From Marsupella aquatica (Eukaryota; Marchantiophyta): a stretch of DNA of 64,000 nt. Of the stretch, positions 12,859 to 23,325 are shown piece by piece; within the stretch, counting starts at the first letter, position 1; every line of letters begins with the position of its first letter. The stretch covers positions 22,506,001 to 22,570,000 of the forward strand of contig OZ316893.1 of NCBI GenBank assembly GCA_973895155.1. Reading direction: 5' to 3'. Both the position numbers and the translations under genes were made by a program. The notes under the pieces are model-generated. The model saw nothing but the letters and a program-made list of their open reading frames with translations. It was not told where the DNA came from and ran no database searches.

Positions 12859-13716
12859 ATGGGGACTTTCAAGCTTGGGGGACCCAAGTATGAAGTGACA
12901 AAGTATGATGGGCGCTCTGACTACTTGCTATGGGAGAAGCAGGTGAAGGGAGTGCTTTATGCGTCAGGGATGGGCCAACTGCTGAGCCCTCGTGAAGACG
13001 ATGTTGATGAGAAACAATGGGACCGCATGCAGGAGCAGGGAGTGTGGTGTGTTATACTCTATCTCATGCCTCCCATCATCAAGCAGTTGGGTGCACATAA
13101 GGATTGCATGTCCTTATTTGCGGAATTGCAGAGCAAGTATCACCGCAAGGAGTTGTCGAACCGGCTCTACACTTCCTACAAACTGATGAGTTTCAGGATG
13201 AAGGAATCTGGTACGAAGTTGCAAGACCATGTGGATGCTTTCAACGACATGGTCGTTGACTTGGAAAACCTTGGGGAGACTTTGAATGATGAGACGAAGG
13301 CTCTGCAGCTTCTTAGTTCATTGCCTCCATCTTACCAGTCCCTATCACGAGTGTTGTTGCATCGTGATAGGGATACCATTTCATACAATGACGTGGTAAG
13401 TTCTCTGCTTAGTGATGATCTTCAGCAGAAGATGCACATCACGTCACAGCCTTCATCATCTGGTGCTGCCCTCAATGTTAACCGTGGGAGGAGTATGCAG
13501 CGACCAACTGGGGACCGTAGAACCCAGTTTAGATCTAAATCCAGATCTAAGTCCAAGGGTAAATCCCCTCAGAGGAGGCAGGTGACATGTTGGAAGTGCA
13601 ACCAAGTTGGACACTTCAAGCGAGACTGTAAGGGAAAGGCAGCGGAAACTTCATCGGCAAATGTGGCTAGGGCTGATGGAGAAGCTGATTTACTCAATGA
13701 TGAGTATGTTTTATGA
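12859..13716 (+). CDS. gag: Copia element A Gag
   Basis: This is the capsid/nucleocapsid protein that packages element RNA in the cytoplasm. The frame is open from 12,781, but the first in-frame ATG is 12,859 (MGTFKLGGPKYEV), giving about 285 residues. The middle is the UBN2-type copia Gag fold (SDYLLWEKQVKGVL… LQLLSSLPPSYQSL). It is followed by an Arg/Ser/Lys-rich linker and one CCHC zinc knuckle, CWKCNQVGHFKRDC, starting at 13,588. It ends at a TGA at 13,714–13,716, in the same frame as pol downstream. In most copia elements gag and pol form one unbroken frame, so this stop is either a recent mutation or a read-through stop. Confidence 0.93.
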   Translation: MGTFKLGGPKYEVTKYDGRSDYLLWEKQVKGVLYASGMGQLLSPREDDVDEKQWDRMQEQGVWCVILYLMPPIIKQLGAHKDCMSLFAELQSKYHRKELSNRLYTSYKLMSFRMKESGTKLQDHVDAFNDMVVDLENLGETLNDETKALQLLSSLPPSYQSLSRVLLHRDRDTISYNDVVSSLLSDDLQQKMHITSQPSSSGAALNVNRGRSMQRPTGDRRTQFRSKSRSKSKGKSPQRRQVTCWKCNQVGHFKRDCKGKAAETSSANVARADGEADLLNDEYVL

Positions 13717-13761
13717 AGCCGGGGGTATGCCCTGTGCACGTCATCTAGGAGAGCAGATGAT

Positions 13762-16700
13762 GTGTGGATTCTTGATTGTGCTTGCTCTTTTCATATTTGT
13801 TACATTCGTGAGTTTTTCAGTTCTTACTCTATTTCAAACGGTTCAGTTCTGATGGGAAATGATCACTCCTGTCAAATTGAGGGAATTGGGTCTGTGAAGA
13901 TTCAAATGTTTGATGGCGCTGTGCGCACAGTGTCCGGAGTCAGGTATGTACCTGGCATGCGTAAGAATCTGATTTCACTCGGTGTGTTGGATTCAAATGG
14001 TCATCAATGGAGCGTTATTGATGGTGAACTTCAAGTCAGGTCGGGAGAGACAGTGATTTTGAAGGGGAGTAGACAAAAGAATTTGTATGTGTTACAGGGC
14101 AATACTGTATGTGGAGAGGCCAATGTAACCAAGTCTCACGAGGAGATGACTCAACTGTGGCATTCACGGCTAGGCCACATGAGTGAGAAGGGTTTGGCTA
14201 TCTTACGGAAGAATGGACTCATTTCTGATTTGCAATCTTGTAAATTAGAGTTTTGTGAGCATTGCATTCTTGGAAAGCAGCATCGTCGTGCTTTTGGTGT
14301 TGGAACTCATCGTTCCAAAGCGGTTCTTGAGTACATACATAGTGACGTGTGGGGTCCATCCCCGACTCCCTCACACTCTGGAAAGTTGTACTATGTATCA
14401 TTTATTGATGATTACTCAAGATTTGTGTGGATTTATTTCATGACGCATAAGTCTGATGTCTTGTCCATTTTTAAGAAGTGGAAGGCCCAGGTGGAGAATC
14501 AGACTGGAAACACGATCAAGTGTTTGGATACAAGGGTGAAGAGTCTGAGGTCAGACAACGGCGGGGAGTACACTTCAATGGAATTTGAAGAGTACTGTTC
14601 AGAACAGGGGATAACTCGCCATCTCACCACAGTTTATACTCCGCAGCAGAATGGTGTCGCTGAGAGGCTCAATCGGACACTGTTGGAGCGGTCACGGAGT
14701 ATGTTGAGCCAATCAGGTTTACCACAAGAATTTTGGGCAGAAGCTGTCAATACCGCAGCTTATTTGGTAAATCTTTCTCCTTCTAGTGCTATCAATTTCA
14801 AAACGCCGTTTGAGATGCGCTATAAGCGGCAAGCAGACTATCATGGCTTGGTAATTTTTGGAAATGATGCATATGCTCTCACACCAAAGCAGAATAGGAC
14901 CAAGTTGGATCCTACCTCCAGGAAATGTGTTTTTCTTGGGTACCAGAGTGGTGTGAAAGCCTATAGGCTATGGGATCCTATTGCCTGTAAGCTCGTTGTC
15001 AGTAGGGATGTTTCCTTCAATGAATCCAGATTATTGAAGGAGGGGGAGAATACTCAGGTCTCCCGTACTGACAAAGGAAAATCTCCTATCCCGGATCTCG
15101 TTGAGGGGGAGATTGGTTATGAGGTGCATGACCGAAGAGAAGGAGTTGCTCCAATTATGGAGCTGGTTCCTGTGCCAAAGGAACCAGAGGAGTTTGTTGA
15201 TGCTGGTGAGCAGCAAGTGGATGCTGTTGAGCTTCAAATTATACCAGCACACGCAGATCAACCGGAGTCATCGGCTAGAAGAACATCTGGTCGCACTGTA
15301 CGCGCTCCATCAAGGTATGGACAGTGGGTTGATTCATCTCAACTACAAGAGGATGATTTTACAGCTGATGATGAGGGTGATGCGTTAATTTTGGAAGAAG
15401 GAGAACCTTCTTCATTTCATGAGGCAAGTGCTTCAAAGGAGAAGCAGAAGTGGACTGCAGCAATGCAAACGGAGATGCAGTCACTAAAGGACAACAAAAC
15501 TTGGGAGCTTGTTAAGCTGCCTAAGGGTCAGCAAGTGGTGGACAGCAAGTGGATTTACAAGCTGAAGGATAATTCCATAGGAGGTGGATCGAAGGTCTAC
15601 AAGGCTAGATTGGTAGCAAAGGGATTCACACAAGAGAAAGGTGTGGATTACAATGAGGTCTTCTCACCAGTTGCTAAGTACTCTATAATACGACTATTGT
15701 GTGTACTTGTTGTAATGTTTGGTCTGCTCCTAGATCAGATGGATGTTGTCACAGCTTTCCTCTATGGCACATTGGAAGAGGTGATCTTCATGAGACAACC
15801 GCTAGGTTTTGTGAAGAGAGGACAGGAGGAATTGGTTTGCAGATTGCTGAAATCCTTGTATGGGTTGAAGCAGTCACCAATACAGTGGAACAAGCGGTTT
15901 GACGATTGGATTCGGTCACAAGGTTTTCACAGAAGTGTATTTGACCCTTGTGTGTATTTGAAACCGGTGAAGAATGTTGTCTTTGGGTTCATTGTTTTAG
16001 TACTTTATGTGGATGACATGCTAATTGCAGCCAAGGATAGGTCTGAGATTGTTAAGCTCAAGGCACTGCTTAGTGCAGAGTTTAAGATGAAGGACTTAGG
16101 GCCAGCTAAGAGGATTTTGGGTATGGAGATCACTAGGGACTTGGAGGCTGGCAAGCTATGGTTGACGCAGAGCAGTTATGCGAGGAAGGTAATTGCAAGG
16201 TTCAACATGGAGAATAGCAAGCCAGTAAGTACCCCGTTGGCTCCACACTTCAAGTTATCATCAGCGTTCTGTCCTACGGATGACACAGAGAAGGGGTTGA
16301 TGTCAAAGGTTCCATATGACAAGGCAGTGGGGAGTCTCATGTATTTGATGACTTGCACTAGACCTGATCTTGCCATGGCTATGGGCAAGGTGAGCAGGTA
16401 CATGTCGAATCCAGGGAAGGTACACTGGGAAGCAGTGAAGTGGATTATCAGGTACTTGAAGGGTACCGTGGATCATGGTCTTTTATTTGATGCGAATGCA
16501 AAGAATGCTAGATCATTGATTGGCTATGTAGATTCTGACTATGGACAAGATTTGGACCGAAGGAGATCAACAACAGGATACGTGTTCACACTTGGCGATG
16601 GATGCATAAGTTGGAGGTCTACTTTGCAGAAGTGTATTGCTCAGTCTACTACAGAAGCGGAGTATGTTGCAGCTGCGGAAGCAGCAAAGGAAGCGATTTG

Positions 16701-16989
16701 GTTGGATAGACTTATCACTGAAATGGGATTGCCACAGGGGAATGTGAAGCTCCATTGTGATAGTCAAAGTGCGCTCCACCTTGCTATGAACCAGGTGATG
16801 GACAGCAGAGTGAAGCACATTGACGTCAGGTACCATTTTATCAGGCAGGCTGTGTCTGATAATTTGTTTGAGCTAGTCAAGATTGATGGTAAACTCAACC
16901 CGGCTGACGCATTTACCAAAGTGATTCCTTTGGAGAGTTTCTCTAGACACCGTGACGTATTGCAGGTTTTGCAATTGCATCACAAGTAG
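13762..16989 (+). CDS. pol: Copia element A Pol (protease, integrase, RT, RNase H)
   Basis: A 1,075-codon open frame in the gag frame; sense codons actually continue back to the TGA at 13,714. Order: protease WILDCACSFHI; GAG-pre-integrase with LWHSRLGHMSEKGL and CEHCILGK; integrase core with D in HSDVWGP, D in RSDNGGEY and E in QQNGVAERLNRT; reverse transcriptase with VVDSKWIYKLK, MDVVTAFLYG and the YVDDM catalytic motif near residue 750; RNase H with GYVDSDYGQD near residue 920, TEAEYVAAAEA and HCDSQSALHLA. The integrase, RT and RNase H catalytic residues are present. The protease has Asp-Cys-Ala where Asp-Ser/Thr-Gly/Ala is normal. It ends HRDVLQVLQLHHK shortly before the polypurine tract. 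Confidence 0.95.
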   Translation: MWILDCACSFHICYIREFFSSYSISNGSVLMGNDHSCQIEGIGSVKIQMFDGAVRTVSGVRYVPGMRKNLISLGVLDSNGHQWSVIDGELQVRSGETVILKGSRQKNLYVLQGNTVCGEANVTKSHEEMTQLWHSRLGHMSEKGLAILRKNGLISDLQSCKLEFCEHCILGKQHRRAFGVGTHRSKAVLEYIHSDVWGPSPTPSHSGKLYYVSFIDDYSRFVWIYFMTHKSDVLSIFKKWKAQVENQTGNTIKCLDTRVKSLRSDNGGEYTSMEFEEYCSEQGITRHLTTVYTPQQNGVAERLNRTLLERSRSMLSQSGLPQEFWAEAVNTAAYLVNLSPSSAINFKTPFEMRYKRQADYHGLVIFGNDAYALTPKQNRTKLDPTSRKCVFLGYQSGVKAYRLWDPIACKLVVSRDVSFNESRLLKEGENTQVSRTDKGKSPIPDLVEGEIGYEVHDRREGVAPIMELVPVPKEPEEFVDAGEQQVDAVELQIIPAHADQPESSARRTSGRTVRAPSRYGQWVDSSQLQEDDFTADDEGDALILEEGEPSSFHEASASKEKQKWTAAMQTEMQSLKDNKTWELVKLPKGQQVVDSKWIYKLKDNSIGGGSKVYKARLVAKGFTQEKGVDYNEVFSPVAKYSIIRLLCVLVVMFGLLLDQMDVVTAFLYGTLEEVIFMRQPLGFVKRGQEELVCRLLKSLYGLKQSPIQWNKRFDDWIRSQGFHRSVFDPCVYLKPVKNVVFGFIVLVLYVDDMLIAAKDRSEIVKLKALLSAEFKMKDLGPAKRILGMEITRDLEAGKLWLTQSSYARKVIARFNMENSKPVSTPLAPHFKLSSAFCPTDDTEKGLMSKVPYDKAVGSLMYLMTCTRPDLAMAMGKVSRYMSNPGKVHWEAVKWIIRYLKGTVDHGLLFDANAKNARSLIGYVDSDYGQDLDRRRSTTGYVFTLGDGCISWRSTLQKCIAQSTTEAEYVAAAEAAKEAIWLDRLITEMGLPQGNVKLHCDSQSALHLAMNQVMDSRVKHIDVRYHFIRQAVSDNLFELVKIDGKLNPADAFTKVIPLESFSRHRDVLQVLQLHHK

Positions 16990-17167
16990 AGTTTTCTTAA
17001 ACATTCATTGTAATTACTGATATATGCTCTTCCTCATTCCTATGTATTAGGCTACGGCTTAGTTCTGGTTTGCTCTAGTTAGAGAGGGAAACCGGTTTGG
17101 TTTCTGTCCAGAACTTCCCGCTGAGGGATCATATACATTGGCAGTATTACTCTCCCCTAGACCAGAG

Positions 17168-17180
17168 TCAAGGGGAAGAT
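17168..17180 (+). other. Polypurine tract of copia element A
   Basis: A purine run containing AAGGGGAAGA ends immediately before the 3' LTR, the position used to prime plus-strand DNA synthesis. Confidence 0.85.
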
Positions 17181-17655
17181 TGTTGGGTATTTACTCTTAC
17201 GTCTAGGTTAGGTATGACGTGGTTGGTACAACAACGTGGGTTGGTACAACTACGTGGTTAGGTACAACTACGTGATTAGGTACAACTATGTGGTTAGGTA
17301 CAACTATGTGATTAGGTACAACTATGTGGTTAGGTACAACTACGTGATTAGGTACAACTATGTGGTTAGGTACAACTATGTGGTTAGGTACAACTAAGTT
17401 GCACACTATATCATAAGAGGCATGTGTGCTTGGAGAGGTAGAACCAAGGCTCATTGTTATGGAGCCACTTGAGAGATAGGGAGAGCTTACACTGTGGAGA
17501 CTCGGTATAGCCGACGGGCTTAGAGTTCAGTAAAGCTCTCTTGTGTGTTCCCGTGGACGTAGCCTCAAGGAGGTGAACCACATATCTCTTGTGTCGACTA
17601 TTGTGCGTTGGATGGTTCATGGGCTTGCCGTTGCGATCGTCGTCTATGCTCAACA
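17181..17655 (+). repeat. 3' LTR of copia element A
   Basis: 475 bp; same ends as the 5' LTR, with one extra 18 bp unit in the internal array (about 17,220–17,395). The TTAAC duplication follows. Confidence 0.95.
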
Positions 17656-17660
17656 TTAAC

Positions 17661-18242
17661 TTAATATACTATGAGTAAGGGCCCATGGTGTACAACTCTA
17701 GTAGGGCATCTTAATCATTGAACAAAAAGATAAAACAGATTCTGGTAATAACATCGGGGTTAGGGTGAGTTCCCACCAAGAGTTCTAAACTACTCTTGTT
17801 AAATCAAAAGTTAACAGGCACATGGTTCCCGCTGGCTCAACTGGCTGGCTTAGTTAAAAGTGCTAGTTAAAATGCAGAACGATCCTTACTTAGTGAGTGT
17901 TTGTGTGCGAGTACTTAACCAAAAAGTTAAGTGCCGAGAACAAATTTTACCCTGTTTCAATGTAATATTCCTTGCCGTGGTGGGGTCAATCAGGCAGGGA
18001 GTGTCGTGTGGAGAGTGTAGTGCTAAGTGGCATGCTGAGTGTGTCGTGCTCCCGCTGTTGCTACCTTTACCATTCCCAACTCTCAACAATCAGTGAGACC
18101 TTGAACACAAAATTGGATTGAATCAGAAATGATTTGCCTTCCTCAGGCTAAGAAAACAGAGTTGAAGTTGGATATCGAGAAAGTGGGCCAGTCATGTTTC
18201 CTTTCGAGTGTGTAGAAGTGTAACGATATTTCACTATTCATA
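17661..18242. other. Unassigned sequence
   Basis: No recognisable feature. Short frames on both strands overlap and show no domain. Confidence 0.35.
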
Positions 18243-18924
18243 AGTGCCAAGGGCTATGCTGACAAAATAGGACCAGTGTGCACCACAAAGTGGAACAATC
18301 TCTTTGGGGATTGGACGACAATCTAAGATTTTGTTTTGTTTTCTGGAGGGACATCCTATTATAATATGAGCAAGAATGAGCGTTTAACGAAGCTGGTTCC
18401 AAAGTTTATAAAAGACTTGTATGATTTAGTAGATGCTTTTTGCTTTCAATGGTCGTGTATGGCTCCACCTTCCACCTTTGATTCAGGTGTGCGCATTGCT
18501 CCTAGTGCTACTCAGAATCCAGTGGCACCACATACTGAATCCCCTTCACAACAAACTGTGATTGATGAAAATCAGACAAATTGATTTGTCCCCTAACAAT
18601 CATAGAGAGACTAAGATTGTTCCTGTGGCCCTGAGAGACAGCGTCGCTGGATCTACAGGCAAGGCTAAGAGAAGACAGACAGTTGATATCTCAGGAGTTT
18701 TGAAGACGAGCCATGAAAGTTTGATTTTCTCTCTTAATGATCAAATGGCAAAGAGGATGTGGTGCTTTGATAAACAATTCAAACTTGAGAAGGCAAAGCA
18801 ATTTTTGAAACAACTGAGAAGGAAGCCTTGTCTACTGATTAGAAAACCATGGTATTGGTGTTCAAAGATATGGCAAATGCAATGCAGAACTTGGTGCATC
18901 GACAGATTGAATCGCATTAGATGA
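18243..18924 (+). pseudogene. Decayed SANT/trihelix-like gene fragment
   Basis: In one frame it reads KIGPVCTTKWNNLFGDW, then a TAA, then FSGGTSYYNMSKNERLTKL and PKFIKDLYDLVDAF. This pattern (KWxxLxxDW, SYxxMxxxER, LYDLVDAF) is that of plant Myb/SANT-like trihelix proteins and their transposon-encoded relatives. The reading shifts frame near 18,584 into a Lys/Arg-rich region and back near 18,800 into EKEALSTD, a TAG and a Met/Ala-rich helix. At least two stops and two frameshifts make it dead. It could equally be a Harbinger-associated protein remnant. Confidence 0.5.
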
Positions 18925-18929
18925 ATAGC

Positions 18930-20852
18930 GCATAGACATTGGTTTTCCATTGTTGTCATTTTTCATCGTCATATTTTGCAGCAATACACTATTTTTTTCA
19001 TATACACTTTGATTCATTTGACATCTTCGTAGACAATTAATTAGTTTTATCATTTTGCCCCAAGCGTTACACATTTGCCCCAAGCATTCAAGGAACAAAT
19101 TTGACAACATTGGCACAATGAACTCCAATTGTCCACTGCATTTGTTCTCTTGAAGTCTTTTGTTTTATTGACAGTCTAAAAGTTTTTGCTGCTGTGGTTC
19201 CCGGAGTGCACTCTTCAATTATCTGTTTGCAAAGTAATATCTCGACATTCTCCATCTGAGCTTAAATTCATTGAGCAGTAGAGAATATTACTGTCACCCT
19301 TGTCATATTTGGGGATGCTCGGAGCAAGAGGGGTAAGTTCATCCTCCGTCATCCAGAGGAAACCATGCTTCGGGAGTCAGAGCAGGTCATGCTTTAGAAT
19401 CTAGAGTGGCTAGGTCTAAACTACGAGAAATGTGTGAGTAACAAATTCTAGTCAATCCCAACAAAATGAATCACTCCTCTTGTCTTTATTGTGTTGATCC
19501 TCAACTAGATGACATGTGTGCATTTCAGAGACAATAGGGAGCCTATTGTGGAGTGATGGCTAGCATTTACAGATAAGATCTCCACAAATACGATTCCCAA
19601 GAGTTTGTGTTTGGGACCACCTCATCAGCATACCAGGTGTATCTGCCTACTTAGCCATCACTTACAAGCTGCACGACTGATACTAGATAGTGAAACAGAA
19701 TGAACAATTTGGAGTGTTAGTCACATTGAGTATTGTGATGGCCACCATCGTGCTAGAGCTCACAAAAATGTACTTTGAGCTTACAAAATGTCCAGTTGAA
19801 TTTCAAGTTGAGGGTGCAGTCCGTTGAAAGTGGCCGGGGAGTTAGTATTTGGGGCACATGGTCACAGACTCCGGGTATTGTGCCAGGGTACAAATGAATC
19901 ATGTGAATAACATTGAGGTTAAGCAACCTCTTGCAAGGTATAGCAATTACTACTTTTTAGCTTGGATCATTGGCCAAGGTGTTTATCATCCTCTACATTT
20001 ATTACAATTCTAATGGGGATCTCAATTTTTGAGCAAAAAGGCAAATATGTTTTGGAAATAACATCTGGGGTAAGCAACTTCTAGGAGGGTATAGTGGTTA
20101 CTACTTTTTAGCTCTGATCAAAGTGGCCTACATGTCTGTCATCCTCTCCATTCATGTACAACTTTAGTAGTGGATCTCAATCTTTGAGCAATAAGGCAAG
20201 CGGGTCCTGGTAATGACATTTAGCCAGACTATTCCCATTGTCAGGTAAAAGCTTCATTAGGGCCATATCTGATTTCATAATCGAACTGGTAAAGGGCAAT
20301 GAAAAGCCACTCCCTGGGCCTACTGTCTGAAGTGAAGTCTCAAGATAGTGAATCCAATAGAGAGCATAACTGAAAGTGAAGACAAAAAATAAGGATGGAG
20401 GCAAAGCTGAGCAACAACTCGCAAATCCTTTTTCCTGCAAAGGTTACTGATCTCCTCATCTCTATTTCTGTCAAGAGACGGGAAATCAGGCTACACTGAT
20501 TACCGTAATCAGTTTCACACACAATATTTAGGAACAAAAGTTTTTGAAGGATATCACCATAATTAATGTGTGTGAGACTGTATATATAAGAGTGAGAGTA
20601 AATACATGACATTCTAAATTAAAGTAAGTGAGATTATTTTTGGTGACACACAAATAGTGTGTGATGAACTCTTAATTGATGTGTGTAACTTAACATTTAA
20701 AAAATATAAAATTTTCCTGTAGTAAGAATTATTTGAATAAACAATAAAAAATGAAAGTCAATTACAATTCAAAGTTTATACAAGTATGATGAATTGAAAA
20801 GCAGATTATGAATGCAATCAAAATCAAACTAGAATTAATTTTTTACAATAGA
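18930..20852. other. Unassigned sequence
   Basis: No gene recognised. Two similar phrases near 19,910–20,050 and 20,060–20,210 (TAAGCAACctct…ATAGCaaTTACTACTTTTTAGC and GATCTCAATtTTTGAGCAA) suggest a weak, old direct repeat of about 150 bp. Nothing else stands out. Confidence 0.35.
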
Positions 20853-20857
20853 CCAAA

Positions 20858-20966
20858 TGTTAGACTCTACCTATGACCGGACGACCGGACCAGCCGGTCA
20901 CTCGACCCCACTATATGTACACACATTACTGACTATACAATTATCTATTGCATTCATTCCATGACA
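20858..20966 (+). repeat. 5' LTR of copia element B
   Basis: 109 bp, among the shortest LTRs for an element with a full gag-pol. It contains the partly palindromic GACCGGACGACCGG…CCGGTC. It is followed at once by CGTTATCAGCACG, a tRNA-type primer site resembling the plant copia TATCAG sites. Confidence 0.93.
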
Positions 20967-22362
20967 CGTTATCAGCACGTAGCAACCATACTGAGCGGAG
21001 GACAGAAATCTACAAAGCTATGGCAGAATTGTGAAGGATCAAAAGCGGAATTGAGTTGACAGAGAAATCCCTGACCGAACCCGAAGAGATAGAAAGGAAA
21101 GAGAGTAAGCGAATGAAGGGACAAGCATCCGGCGCATAAGGGCAGAAAACAAAAATTGCATAAGGACATCGATTAGGAATTATAGAGGAGAATCGAGAGA
21201 GAAGACATCCGAAATTCATTTGCAAACAGATCGACCCTGAAAGAAGAGGACCTGCATTGGTAGGCGAATTTGAACCAAGTGAAGCAGATAAGGACACTGC
21301 GATAAGTGACTGAGAAGACATCGAAGTCAAGCTTGAAAAGAGAGACAGGATCCAATTCAGAGGGAAGAAAGCGCAGTGAACTGAGGCCAGAGAGAGAGCG
21401 AATCACAATCGAGAGAATCAGCAGAACTCGAAGAAAAGAGCAAGTGGAAGCCTGATTCGGAATTAAAGAAGAGAACAAGCAGTCATGGAGGGACGATGAT
21501 AAGAGCAGCAACACCAAAGATAGAAATGTGAGCGAATTGAAATCTTGAGGCAAGGAGATAAGCAAAATCGATGCACGGAAAAGATGGATGAACAATAGAA
21601 AGATGAAGCGAAATGAGAAAAGAACCAGATCTAATAGGACCGAGAGAAAGAATTAACGATCCGAAAGAAAACGAGCCCTAAGAGATTTCAAAGTCAAAGA
21701 GAACTTGATTGCAGAACGAAGATCAATCGAAAATAGAGAAAAGAGAAGTCTCTGCTACGAGGAAGCAGACCGCACAACAAAATCTGGAGAGAAAGAACCG
21801 AAGAGGAGCATTACAAGGCGCAGCCAAAGAAAGCAGCACAAAGGGGAGATCGAGAGAGGAGCGCACAAGGGGCGCAACCGCCATCAAATCCCACCACATT
21901 GAAACTGCAAAACGTCGAGAAAACCTCGAAAACCGCCGCTAAGTGCAAAACCTCTTTAACTGCAAAATCCGTCAAAGAGATTTCAGTTACAAAGGAAAAG
22001 TTGCACTTAACCATAACTGCAAAACCTAAGCGCACATCCGCATAACTGCACACCGTAACCAAGAAAAATTTACTTTACAAAGCCGCATGTGCACTTAACC
22101 AAGGCACGAGTATATTACCACCCATAACTGCACAAATTGCACAATTCCATTACTGCACAGTTTAACAAAGGAAAAAGAAAATACAAAGGAAACTTTGCAG
22201 TTAACCAAATAGCAAGGAAAACCTAAATCCTAAGTGCAAACCCTAAAATTGAATTCCGGATTTGCATGCTCTCTCCTCCCAGCCCCACCTTGCATGCCGC
22301 AGAAATGTGCTTTGTCGTTTCCTACTATACTTACTAGTATATAAGCCTCAACTACCATTAAA
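20967..22362 (+). other. Long purine-rich leader of copia element B
   Basis: About 1.4 kb between the primer site and the gag ATG. The first kilobase (to roughly 21,930) is strongly A+G-rich on the plus strand. From 21,940 to 22,260 the word TGCACA/GTGCAAAACC recurs (AACTGCAAAA, AACTGCACA, AAGTGCAAA). No protein is recognised in it; frames on either strand are purine/pyrimidine-bias artefacts. It may carry packaging or translation signals. Confidence 0.6.
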
Positions 22363-23325
22363 ATGAATCAAGCCATCACCCCAATGACCAACCTAGAGAA
22401 ATTAACATTTCCAGCCCTAGACATCGATGGTAGCAACTACCTGGAATGGTCAATGAACCTCAGAGAGAACCTTACCTCGCTAACCCTACTCCCAGCTATA
22501 GGAATGGCTCAACCTATACTAGCTGGCGAACCCCAACCAGACCCGTTAACTAAAGCCAACGAATCTAAGGCCCTTGTATTCCTTAGACGCCATATCCATA
22601 GATTCATACAAAGACAATACATGCACCTTTCAACCCCTCGTGAACTATGGACAGCGCTCTAAACCCGATTCGACCACCAAAAACTGGTCGAACTACCTAA
22701 AGCCAGGCAAGACTGGCTAAACCTGCGAGTCCTGGACTTTATCTCTATTTCAACCTACAATAGCGAACTCTTTAGAATAACATCAACCCTCGCACTATGT
22801 GGCGAGCCGGTCACAGACAAGGATCTGTTAGAGAAGACCTTGTCGACATTTTATTCATCGAATATGTGGCTACCAACACAGTATCGAAACATGAAGTTTG
22901 GGCAATACTCCGAGCTCATAGCCCACCTCCTAGTCACCGAAAGAAACCAATAACTTCTTTTAGTAAACTCTAGAAAACGCCCTGCGGGCACACTGCCCTA
23001 AGGACAACAGAATGAAACCCATAACATAGAAAATGTTGAACCCTCCACATCGAGGCAAGGCATTAAACGCACTAAGAATAGCAACCGGAGAAACACCCAC
23101 AACAGGGGGAGTTTCTATAACCAACGTCCACAATATAACTCCCAACGGACCTTTAGAGGACGTGGTGGACGAGAAGGACGTGGAGGACAAGGAGGACGTG
23201 GCGGACGTGGTGGACGTGGCGGACGCGGAGGACGCGACGGTGGTAGAACATATAACAACAACCGTAGAAACGATTGGTCACAATCCCGACAACAACGGGA
23301 ATGACCGAAATGCCATGAATGTGGC
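22363..23325 (+). pseudogene. gag: Copia element B Gag, interrupted
   Basis: Starts MNQAITPMTNLEKL at the ATG at 22,363 with a UBN2-type Gag fold (FPALDIDGSNYLEWS, LWTAL). The same frame continues past a TAA at 22,660, where relatives read Lys, then LPKARQDWLNLRV and EKTLSTFYSSNMWLPTQYR, then further stops near 22,951 and 23,000. After a Gly/Arg-rich RGGRGG segment (about 23,155–23,240) comes a zinc knuckle reading CHECGMTNHLARNC around 23,310–23,350. Inactive as it stands. Confidence 0.85.

Larger units (their letters stand above)
11872..17655 (+). mobile_element. Complete young Ty1-copia LTR retrotransposon (element A)
   Basis: LTRs at 11,872–12,328 and 17,181–17,655 both run TGTTGGG…CAACA. 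The flanking 5 bp TTAAC is duplicated at 11,867–11,871 and 17,656–17,660. A primer site, gag, protease, integrase, reverse transcriptase and RNase H follow in copia order, then a polypurine tract. The LTRs differ by about one substitution outside the repeat array, plus one 18 bp repeat unit, so insertion is recent. A single in-frame TGA separates gag from pol. Otherwise the coding region is open and its IN, RT and RNase H catalytic motifs are intact. Confidence 0.97.

Noticed and set aside
21173-21595. 140-codon minus-strand frame in the copia B leader
   Set aside because: Complement of a purine-rich tract; Leu/Ser/Phe composition follows from base bias and there is no domain.
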